Position numbers and translations under genes: made by a program. DNA of 64,000 nt from Craterostigma plantagineum (taxonomy: Eukaryota > Streptophyta > Magnoliopsida > Lamiales > Linderniaceae): NCBI GenBank assembly GCA_027422505.1, contig JAPQWV010000018.1, positions 13,596,001 to 13,660,000 on the forward strand, written 5' to 3'. The notes below the pieces were generated by a model. That model made no database searches. It was not told where the DNA came from and worked only from the letters and a program-made list of their open reading frames with translations. Positions 55,198 through 64,000 of the stretch are shown here, piece by piece; positions within the stretch are counted from its first letter, which is position 1; every line of letters starts with the position of its first letter.

Positions 55198-56880
55198 GAG
55201 TTGAGAGATATAACGTAGAGTGAAGAGAGAGAGAGAGAGAGAGAGAGGATGGTTTAATTTTTTTAAATAAAAGAAGATAAAAAAAAGGAAATGAAAGGAT
55301 AAAACTGTCTAAGATGGGTGGGATTAGGTAACGGTAGGAGAGGAGATCCCTTTAATTAATACCTTATTAGAGGCATTAAGGGGGTATTAGCCAATTCTCC
55401 CCTTTAAATAATCCCCCGAACCAAACACTACTTTAATAAATTCTAACCCCCCCTAATCCCACCTAATACCCACAACCAAACACACCCTCAAAGAAATGAT
55501 GAACGCCATGATGATTGAGTCAAGTGCTCACGAGAACTTGTGGGGCGAAGAAATTTTAACGGCATGTTTTTTTGCAAAATAGAATTCCTGACAAAAAAAT
55601 TGGAGAAGCTCCATATGAATTATGGAAAGGGTATGCACCAAAATATTAAATATTTAAAAATGTGTGGGTGCTTGGCAAAGGTTTTATTAACCGAGCCAAA
55701 GAAGAGAAAAGTTGGACCTAGAACATGTGATTGTATGTTCATTGGTTAGTGTCAAAATTCGGCAACTTACCGATTTTTAGTAATCAAGAGTGAAGAAGTT
55801 GCTGGAAAATACAATCATAGAATCCAAAAATCTTTCCGTCGAAAGAGAAAAAGGGAAGTGCTAATGATGAGGAGTAGGAATTTTCTCATACATAATCCTA
55901 AGCCTATTGAGAGGATAGGAAAAGTAAAAAAAATTCCAAATACTTTTGGTGGAGACTAATACATGTACATGATAGATAGTGAACCAAAAACGTATAATGA
56001 AGAAATATCATCATCTGATTCCAAGAAATGGAAAGAGAGTATAAAATCAGAGTTGGATTCTATATTGAGTAACAACACTTGGGAATAGGTTGATTTACCA
56101 CCTGGTACAAAACCAATTAGTAGCAAGTGGATATTTAAAAGAAATATCTACATGATGGAAGTGTTGAAAAATATAAAGCAAGATTAGTTGCTCGGGGATT
56201 TACACAAAAAGAAAATGTTGATTATTTTTACAAATGTTCTCATGTCATGAAAATTGCATCAATACGTGCATTGATAGCAATGGCTGCAACTTACAATCTA
56301 TTTGTTCATCAAATGGATGTAACAACAGCTTTTCTAAATGGGGATTTAGAAGAAGAGATTTATATGTGGCAACCTGACGGTTGCATTATGAAGGGACAAG
56401 AACGTAAGGTGTGTAAATTGAGAAAATCATTATATGGTTTAAAACAAGCGTCATTGCAGTGGCATGAGAAATTAGATAACACATTAGAGAATGAAGGGTT
56501 CTCGGCTTCGATAGTTGATCGATGTGTGTATCTAAAAAAGAGAAAATGGGCATTGTATCATCAGTGCTCTTTATGTTGATGACATGCTAATTTTTGGCAC
56601 TTGTTTGAGTGTAGTCAAAGCTACAAAAGATTTCTTATCAAAGAAATTTGATATGAAAGACTTGGGAGAAGCAAAAGTCATTCTTGGTGTCAAAATTATA
56701 AGAAAAGAAAAGGGTATATTATTGGTACAAGATCACTATGCAGAAAAAGTATTGAAAAGATTTGGATATTTTGATCTTAAACCATTATCACCCTCTTTTG
56801 ATGCAAGCGTGCATCTTGAGAAAAATCGAGGTGCGCCTGAGGCACAAACAACTTATGCTCAATTAATTGGAAGTTTATTG
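54217..56880 (+). pseudogene. Copia C integrase and reverse transcriptase
   Basis: Integrase zinc region RLGHVNNGYIKKM and CEVCVESKLIKK; core LELIHSDIGDM, LKTDRGGEYITLDDF and PQSNSIAERKNRTL. The frame is then broken by a large insertion and resumes at 55488 with KEMMNAMMIESSAHENLWGE. Reverse transcriptase has VHQMDVTTAFLNGDLEEEIY, YGLKQASLQWHEKLD and, after a frame change, LYVDDMLIFG (near 56575). The last recognisable part is AQLIGSLL near 56875. Confidence 0.85.
54738..55487. mobile_element. MITE-like insertion, probably two nested elements
   Basis: It interrupts Copia C between RTL and KEMMNA. Its right end CAACCAAACACACCC (55473-55487) is the exact inverse of GGGTGTGTTTGGTTG at 54819-54833, and a second similar end, GCCCGTTTGGTTGGG, starts near 54744. 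Another inverted end, CCGAACCAAACAC, lies near 55420. TCA flanks on both sides are compatible with a Harbinger-type 3-bp duplication. The interior has GA, TA and GT runs (54980-55245) and two copies of TGTGGAGTTGAGAGATA (about 55131 and 55194). No transposase. Confidence 0.6.
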
Positions 56881-56889
56881 CTTTTAGTT

Positions 56890-59696
56890 TATTGCTCAAG
56901 CAAGCCTCGACGATGGACAGAAGGACCAGCTCTTAGACGTGTTGAAAGCGCACAAGAAGGCTTTGGCGTGGAAGATATCCGACATAAGGGGTATCAACCC
57001 GAGCTACTGCACGCACAAGATCCTCATGGAGGATAATCAAGCCGGTCGCTCAACGTCAAAGGCGCCTCAATCCCAACATGAAGGATGTTGCCAAGAAGGA
57101 GGTGATCAAGCTGCTAGACGCGGGGATGATCTATCCTATTCCAGACAACACATGGGTCAATCCGGTTCAAGTGGTCCCAAACAAGGGAGGCATGACCGTC
57201 ATCACCAACGACAAGAACGAACTGATCTCGACGAGGACTGTGATCGGATGGCGCGTCTGCATCGACTACAGGAAGTTGAACGATGCCACCCGAAAGGATC
57301 ACTTCCCTTTACCGTTTATTGACCAAATGTTAGAAAAGTTAGCCGGTCACTCATTTTACTGTTTCCTCGATGTTTTTTCAGGTTATCTACAGATCCCAAT
57401 AGCACCCGGGGACCAGGAAAAGACCACGTTCACTTGCCCGTTCGGGACGTTCGCGTACCGAAGGATGCCGTTCGGTCTCTGCAATGCCCCAGCCACCTTC
57501 CAGCGATGCATGATGGCCATATTCGACGAACTGGTAGGTGAGGTAATGGAGGTATTTATGGACGATTTTTCTATTTTCGGGTCTGCATTTGATACATGCC
57601 TGTCTAATTTGAAGCTCGTACTCGCACGACGCGAGGAAACGAACTTGGCACTTAATTGGGAAAGTGCCACTTCATGGTTCGAGAGGGTATAGTTCTCGGT
57701 CACAAGATCTCCTCTAAAGGAATCAAAGTGGACCGAGCTAAGTTGGAGACGATAGAAAAATTGCCTGTCCCCTCGAACGTGAAGTCGATTAGAAGCTTTC
57801 TAGGACATGCTGGGTTTTATCGTAGGTTTATTAAAGATTTTTCTAAGATCGCAAGACCCATGTCTAGGTTGCTAGAAAAAGATGCCCCGTTTGATTTTAA
57901 TGATGAGTGCCTATGCTTTTAATTTACTTAAGGGCGACTTATCGCAGCACCTATTATGGTCGCCCCGACTGGGGGCTGCCCTTTGAACTAATGCGCGATG
58001 CTAGTGTCTATGCAGTTGGGGCCGTGCTAGGGCAGCGTAAGGACAACCATTTCAAGCCAATCTACTACGCGAGTAAGACGCTAGATGCAGTCCAGACCAG
58101 TTACACGACCACTGAAAAGGAGCTGTTGGCCGTCGTGTTTGCTTTCGACAAGTTCAGGTCATATCTCATCCTATCCAAGTTTATTATTTAAACTGACAAC
58201 TCTGCTCTTAAGTATCTGTTAGCAAAGCCAGATGCGAAGCCTCGACTGATCCGATGGATCCTGCTGCTTCAAGAATTTGATATAGAGATCCGGGACAAGA
58301 AAGGTGCAGAAAACTTGGCGGCGGATCACCTCTCTAGACTAGAGGAGTCCGAAATTTACAGCAACGACGGAAGGCCGATACAAGATAGGTTCCCAGACGA
58401 GCATCTTTACTCGATACAGGTGGTCAGTGACGATACTCCCTGGTTTGCAGATTACGCTAACTATCTTGTTGCGAGGGTCCTACCAAAGGAGTACACTAGT
58501 CAGCAAAAGAAGAAATTCTTTTCTGATTTGAGGTACTACTTTTGGGAAGACCCATATCTTTTCAGGCGATGTGCAGACCAGGTGATACGACGATGCGTGG
58601 TTGCTCCAGAGACGACGCAGATCCTTAGGCACTGCCACAACGGACCGACCGGAGGGCACTACGCAGCCAACAGAACAGCTCAGAAGATGTTGGAGAGCGG
58701 ATTCTACTGGCCCACGATTTTCAAGGACGCCCAAAGGTACGTTGACACTTGTGATCAGTGTCAGCACGCAGGTAATCTCTCTAAACGCGACGAAATGCCC
58801 CAGAATTTCATTTTGGTATGTGAAATATTCGATGTGTGGGGTATAGATTTTATGGATCCATTTCCTAGCTCGTACAATAATAAGTACATCCTAGTTGCTG
58901 TCGATTATGTGTCTAAATGGGCCGAGGCGCAAGCCTTACCCACGAACGACGCTAGGGTAGTCGTTAGATTTCTTCGAGCATTATTTTTACGTTTTGGGGC
59001 GCCTAGGTGTATTATTAGTGATAGGGGTACACATTTCTGTAACACCCAATTTGCACGCACGTTAGAACGTTATGGTGTTAGACACAGCCTATCCACCCCG
59101 TACCACCCCCAAGCTAGCTGTCAGGTCGAGGTAGTCAATCGTGAGCTGAAACGCATCCTAGAAAAGACCATAGAAGGGAATCGTAGGGAGTGGGCAAATA
59201 AGTTGAATGATGCACTTTGGGCATATAGGACTGCATTTAAAACTCCCATAGACACTACACCATATAGATTAGTCTATGGAAAGGCATGTCATCTCCCCGT
59301 ATAAATAGAACATAAGGCATACTGGGCCATTAAGTCCTTGAATCTTGATTTGGAGAACGCCGGCGGAAAGCGACAACTCCAAATCAACGAGTTAGACGAG
59401 TGGCGTTTATCGGCTTATGATAACGCTGGCATGTATAAGGAACGCTCCAAAGCCTATCATGTTAAAAAGATTAGGCAAAGACGAGAGTTTCAGGAAGGGA
59501 ACCAAGTCCTTCTTTTTAACTCTCGACTTAGACTTTTTCCCGGAAACTTAGATCACGTTGGTCGGGACCGTTCACTGTTACCCGTATTTTTCCTTATGGT
59601 ACTGTTGAGATTTCAGGTATGGAGCAGGGTACCTTCAAGGTGAACGGCCACAGGTTTAAGCACTATCACGCAGGCGAGGAAGACACGAGCGAATAG
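56890..59696 (+). pseudogene. Athila-like Gypsy pol (RT-RH-INT)
   Basis: RT has VCIDYRKLNDATRKDHFPLP, RMPFGLCNAPATFQRCMM and catalytic EVFMDDFSIFG (near 57560). It runs into RNase H with FLGHAGFYRRFIKDFSKIA, YAVGAVLGQRKD, YTTTEKELLAVVFAFDKF and AADHLSRLE. Integrase follows in a 329-codon frame (58315-59304) with the [16 protein letters not shown]...CDQCQHAG zinc region and a D-D-E core visible as [19 protein letters not shown] and [10 protein letters not shown]. The C-terminal part has YKERSKAYHVKKI and ends GEEDTSE. Breaks lie near 57040, 57655, 57920, 58190, 59302 and 59560. Confidence 0.9.
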
Positions 59697-60368
59697 GAAG
59701 TGCTCTACCTGGACTTCCAACCTTGAGCGCACGAAAAGTCGCCCGGCTAAAGACGGTAAAGTAAGCGCTTCTTGGGAGGCAACCCAGGTATTCTCCTTTA
59801 TGTTTTAGCCATTAGCTTAGTCAAAAAAAGCGTGTGGTCACGGCCAACAGCTTAAGCTGTCACGGACGTGACTAAGCTTTAGTAGCACACTGCCCACTGG
59901 CACGGCCAATGGCTTAATCCGTCAGGGCCGTGACGTACGACATTGGAACACTCTGCCCCTTTCACGGCCAGAAGCTTAAGCTTCATGGTCGTGACCCTTA
60001 CGGGTTAAAAACACAGAAAAACAAAAAAAACAAAAAAAAAATTAATTTACTAGGTCACGGCCCATGACGTAGTCGTCACGGCCGTGACGGTCTACAAAGG
60101 CAAGCACTGCCTCGCGTCACGGCCTTGTGACTCACAAGTCACGGCCGTGACGTGCGCGGATTTAAAGGCAAAAAGCCTTTCTTTTTCCTACTTTCTTTCC
60201 CTCTTTTCTCACTCTTCTCTCTCTCTCCCGCGACTTCTTCTTCTCCCCTCACTATCACCACCCCAAACCACCTCCCTCCAACACCTAACACCGATGCCGC
60301 GCCCCCAAATCCGGCGAACCACCACCCAATCCTCACGATTCTTATCTAATCCCGTCTAAAACTCCAAG
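59697..60368 (+). promoter_or_regulatory. Athila spacer with CACGGCC palindromes and CT-rich leader
   Basis: 59830-60160 holds many copies of CACGGCC/GGCCGTG, including two perfect 14-base palindromes GTCACGGCCGTGAC (60075-60088 and 60138-60151). TTTAAAGGC near 60160 is followed by a long pyrimidine-rich run (60175-60275), like a plant promoter and 5' UTR. The segment ends CTCCAAG then GTATGA, a good 5' splice site at 60368/60369. Confidence 0.55.
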
Positions 60369-61161
60369 GTATGAAATTTCTCTCTTGCCCTATCTCGTTG
60401 TAAATTGGGGATTTTGTCGAATTCACTAATCCCATGGTATAGATATGCTTTTCTTATGTTCTTTACCCGTTATTATCGTGATAGAAATACTTAATTCGTC
60501 GGAATTAGCCATGGATTTTCGAAATTAATTTGACGAACCCTAAATTTCGAAATTGGGGGATTTCCGAAATTTGTTTAAATTGGTGTTCCTCTTGCTCTTT
60601 TATGGATAGATACATGCTAGGAACACTTTGGCTAGCTTAATTACGTGAATTTGCGGTTGAATTTCGAACTTCTACGATGAACCCTAATTCCCGAATTTGG
60701 GGATTTTCGAAATCGGGTATAATTTGGTGTCATTCTTGCTCTTTTATGATGATATACATGCTAATAACACCTTGGGAATGCTTAATTAGCTTATTTGGTT
60801 TATTAATTTCAAAATTGGGGAAAGACGAACCCTAACTCTAAATTTGGGGCTTTTTGGACAATATTATCGGAATTTGTTACTCTGATTATGTGGGTTCGTT
60901 TTGAGTTCTATTATGACTTCTGTGCGCACTTTTGCTTGCTTGATTTTGAAACTATCTTATGAATTTTTGGGTACGTTGGTTGCTATAATTTGGGACTTGC
61001 TATGCATACCTTCACCTGCACTTTATCTGTTCGATAAAATGCCACTTTGAGTTTTTCATGAGTTATTGCATATGCAAGTTACTACTTTGTCGCTATTTTG
61101 GTCGAGTCACGCTGCTTTGAATTTAATTGCTATACTCGTTGAGCTCACATCTCTTTTCTAG
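60369..61161 (+). other. Possible leader intron with 146-bp degenerate repeats
   Basis: GTATGA at 60369 and TTTTCTAG ending at 61161 form a 793-bp GT-AG candidate intron that ends five bases before the third ORF ATG. Inside, a unit with GAACCCTAA...GGGGATTT and CTTGCTCTTTTATG recurs at about 60535, 60679 and 60827, a period of 144-148 bp. No ORF is seen. Confidence 0.5.
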
Positions 61162-61166
61162 GTACT

Positions 61167-62513
61167 ATGTGTAAAAGTCGCTCCTCAGCTCAGCGTGACC
61201 CCGCCTCGCGTTCGCCCGTTCGCCAAAGGCGACGCGGACCGCCGCCTACACTGCTCGAAGCCATGGGTCAGTTCACCGAGGACACTCAGACGGCCCGCTA
61301 CAATAAGCTGAAGGCCATGGAGTTCATCCCCATGGACCAAATCAACCCCGACACGCTGGCAAAGCACAGCATCGACCAGCAAGTCGCCGAGTAGCTCTCA
61401 CTGAGCGGATGGGCCACATTCTTCAACATCGACGAACCAGCGTACAAGGAACTCACCCTGGAACTTTTGTCCACCGTCTCCTACGATGAATACGGCGACG
61501 ACAAAGTCACATTTCGGGCATTCAACGAGTAGCACATAGTGAGGGTTGACAACCTATGCCGTGCACTTGGAGTACCAGTGCCATTCCCGCACCGACCCTA
61601 TGCTACCTACTTTGATCAACCGGGAGGTCGACAGGGTTGCTGGGCTGACATCGCTCGACCAGGCGAGCCAGAATTCAGCTCGAAGACTTCGAAGGCGTCT
61701 GCGCTCAGGAGCCCAGGACTGCGCTACATCCACCGCCTCCTAACGACCTCGCTCACACCGAGGGGTGAATCGCACGGAGCGATATCCCTCCGTGACCACT
61801 TTTACCTAACTAAGCTGCAGCGAGGCGAACAGGTCCATTTGAGAATGGTGGTGGCCCACGCCTTTAGTGCTCAGACAGAAGCAAGAAGCCATGACAAGAT
61901 CGCCGTAGGAGCACTCATCACTAAGGTCGTCCGGGGACTTCGACTATGGCCACAGAATGCACCCGAGATGGAGGTAGTTGGCGGGTGCAACCCCATGAAC
62001 GAGGAGATGCTCATCAAAATGAAGATGCTGGTGAAGGCGCCCACCTGAACTCGCGCCAACAAGGTGTACATCTGGCATGAGATGTATCGTGGCCAGACGG
62101 ACCACGTAGCCATCCCCGCCGACCAGCTTTACCTCGAGGGCCCTTACCCGGTGGAGACATACACGACGACTGCAGGGCCCTCCTATTCCTCTGGCTACCA
62201 TCAGGGCGAGTCATCCGGCGTCGCCCCGTACGCGTCAACGGCGGATGTCGAAGCGCTGCGCCAGGACATGATGCGCATGAACGCCGACGCGCTACAGCGG
62301 GACGAAGAAGCCCGACGGTATAGTGAAGAGACTCGGCGCCGACAGGAAGAATACGAGCGACAAAACGAGGAAGTGCACCGTCGGTACCGAGAAGCGCTAG
62401 ACCGCTACAACCAGGCCCTCCAAGCCATGGACATCGTGCTCAAGTACTCCAAGCAGTCGATGTCCCTCCTTCGCCCAAGGCAACCATCGCCACCACCGCC
62501 GCCACCACCTTAG
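61167..62513 (+). pseudogene. Athila third ORF (ORF1-like, env position)
   Basis: One frame of 448 codons from ATG 61167 to the TAG ending at 62513, interrupted by three in-frame stops (TAG 61392, TAG 61530, TGA 62046). The N-terminal part is Arg/Ser-rich (RSPVRQRRRGPPPT); a globular region follows (LSLSGWATFFNIDEPAYKEL, VDNLCRALGVPVPF, ISLRDHFYLTKLQRGEQVH). The C-terminal third is a charged helix (DEEARRYSEETRRRQEEYER) ending in a polyproline tail. The wording fits the Arabidopsis Athila ORF1 family as I remember it. No membrane segment was seen. All three stops could arise by single C-to-T changes from CAG, CAG and CGA. Confidence 0.75.
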
Positions 62514-64000
62514 GGATTTCTCCTTTTATTTTCTATAGACGTTTCGTTTGGTTAAGTAGTTGCGTGTGTTTTTACTTTATTTCTACCTTCGATGCCTATA
62601 TCTATGTTTATAGTTAATCTATAACTACTTTCTTTTTTGTCTATTACTCTCTTTAGCTAGCGCTAGGATACGCATAACGGGTTACAACACGACCTTCACG
62701 CGCTAAGTCACGACTACTTCACGACCACGTCATCTTCTCGTCAGGGGAGTCCCGTTCTTTTTAAACTCTTTTTCCTTCCCTTTATCCTTTTTACGTTGAG
62801 GACAACGTCAGACTTAAGCGTGGGGAGGGGAATTTAGTTTGAGAACTTACGAGAAATTTTAAATTTTTATGACGTGTCCGTGAGCTATAAAATTCGTTAG
62901 AAAGGCATGAATTATTGAACTCAGGCACGATTGTTTGCGCTCGAGTAGTCTGCATTGTTATGAATTATTGTGAGCAATGAGGATATGCATGACTGATTGA
63001 ATCGTGTCTGCCTCAGTAGATATAGCGCTGCTTTGAGAGATTCGTACACATAACCCATTTACGTTGTGAGAGTTTGAGCCTGACGAGCTTATGCTCATTT
63101 TTCTTGGTTGTGTGACGTGCCTAATCTATATTTCTCTGGAACTTGCTTGCCTGATACGTGTTGAAACTGTTTTGGTGCGTTAGTGCGAAAATGATGAGGG
63201 CATTAGGAATTAAGTCCATGGCCACATTATCCTACCATGACTAATCCCCTTAGTTAGCCACGTTGAGCCTAAGGGTATTCGCTTGCTTGCCTCGTGAATT
63301 AGAAAGGCCACTGACCCGAATAAGTCTCCAGAGATTATATGAACCTGAGTTGATTAGAATAGAGCAGAAGTCAAACTTGAGAGTTACTGTTTCAGTGTAT
63401 GATTTGATGTTCTTCTCTGTTATTCATGAAATGACTCGTACCTTACTTGATCGTTTTCTGAAATGACCCGATCCATTGCATAAGCCTGCTCATAACCCTT
63501 TGGCAAGATATAGGTTTCGGTAATAAGTATCCCTAGGTACACGGCATTCGCTGTGACGATTGCGACAAAAGTCGAACCTTGATGTTTTTAGGGAATAAGG
63601 GCAGTGCACAAAAGTAGAGCGTAACTAAGGTGAAAGGGCAGAAAATGAAAGGGAAATGAGTCGAGAGGGTCGGACAGAAAAGTCTATGATTTCACAGCGA
63701 GAACGTTGAGTCTTATGTTGGGACGTGTGACTGTCTGTCTGATCATGCTGTGTTCTTTGATAATTTTTGCTTACGTGTCCTAGCTCTAAGATTAAGTGTT
63801 CATTATATATGTTTGTCGCTTCATGATTATTCGTCCCGTTTACCCCCGAAAAGACCCTCAGATTTGTACTTACCAGTTTGAATAATAGAGATGCGATTAG
63901 CTCGCAAATTTATGGTAAGGGTTGGACTCACGAATTGAGAGACTCACCATATGCTAGCCTATACGCGTGAGTGACTTGAGTGAATCCTTGTGAGGTATAG
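62514..64000 (+). other. Athila 3' non-coding region
   Basis: No supported gene. AAGCGTGGGGAGGGGAA near 62817-62833 is a purine tract of the kind found downstream of Athila third ORFs and may be the plus-strand primer, though no clear LTR start follows. The rest is mixed-composition sequence, possibly LTR, to the window end. Confidence 0.5.

Larger units (their letters stand above)
52846..56890 (+). mobile_element. Decayed Tnt1/Tork-like Copia (Copia C)
   Basis: Gag through reverse transcriptase in Copia order, with many stops. It has no recognisable LTR of its own: the left side is fused to the SIRE-type leader, the right side breaks off early in the RNase H region where Athila sequence starts. 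Its Gag opens with a short tandem repeat (CACCAAGGCTCTCATGACA units at 52847-52940). A MITE-like insertion splits integrase at about 54738-55487. Confidence 0.85.
56890..64000 (+). mobile_element. Athila-like Gypsy element, left-truncated
   Basis: It starts within the N-terminal part of reverse transcriptase (LLDVLKAHKKALAWKISDIRGI) and continues through RT, RNase H, integrase, a 1.5-kb spacer and a third ORF typical of Athila, then 3' sequence beyond the window. 5' LTR, gag and protease are absent. The 3' LTR was not identified inside the window. Confidence 0.88.

Noticed and set aside
62817..62833. Purine tract as a definite Athila polypurine tract with LTR start
   Set aside because: No TG-starting LTR or repeated sequence could be recognised right after it within the window.

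Overview
This 64 kb window looks like intergenic DNA from a flowering plant, most likely a eudicot. It is dominated by nested, mostly decayed LTR retrotransposons whose primer sites match plant initiator Met-tRNA. One host gene stands out: a five-exon GARP (G2-like/MYB) transcription factor of the NIGT1/HRS1/HHO family at 30389-31600. No CRISPR, bacterial operon, rRNA or tRNA gene was seen.

Layout. 1-7600: a repeat-rich tract, probably an old LTR, with a 511-bp tandem duplication. A very young non-autonomous LTR element (1459-7098, minus strand, identical 336-bp LTRs, ATCAC target duplication) is inserted in it. 7836-8460: a decayed LINE ORF2 tail (minus). 8461-11278: AT-rich DNA with one possible orphan first exon. 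11279-24966: a complete but mutated 13.7-kb SIRE/Maximus-like Copia element (minus; element 1) with both LTRs, an AAACA target duplication, gag, pol and a large third ORF in the env position. 26445-29940: a 3'-truncated Copia (plus; Copia A). 30389-31600: the host gene. 33066-37616: a second Copia of the same family (plus; Copia B). 37617-50524: a second SIRE-like copy lacking both LTRs (minus; element 2). 50525-51238: an inverted fragment of element 2. 51416-52845: a lone SIRE-type LTR plus leader (plus). 52846-56890: a decayed Tnt1/Tork-like Copia (plus; Copia C) interrupted by MITE-like DNA. 56890-64000: an Athila-like Gypsy element (plus), truncated on the left and running off the window, with its own third ORF.

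The most interesting system is in the SIRE-like family. Element 2 has a 1,759-bp GT...AG segment between the Gag zinc knuckle and the protease motif. Element 1 lacks exactly that segment, joined at the predicted splice sites, as expected if a spliced RNA had been reverse transcribed. The segment encodes a coiled-coil Gag extension that appears to stop just before the acceptor. This suggests intron retention gives long Gag and splicing gives Gag-Pol. The exon hairpin just after the acceptor overlaps the protease active-site codons. In the young non-autonomous element it is amplified into four tandem copies whose stems differ in sequence but keep pairing. That element mainly carries the coiled-coil segment, its acceptor and the hairpins. 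In both SIRE copies the third ORF also starts directly after a consensus 3' splice site, and the Athila third ORF has a similar leader-intron arrangement.

All homology calls are from reading motifs by eye; no database search or alignment program was run.
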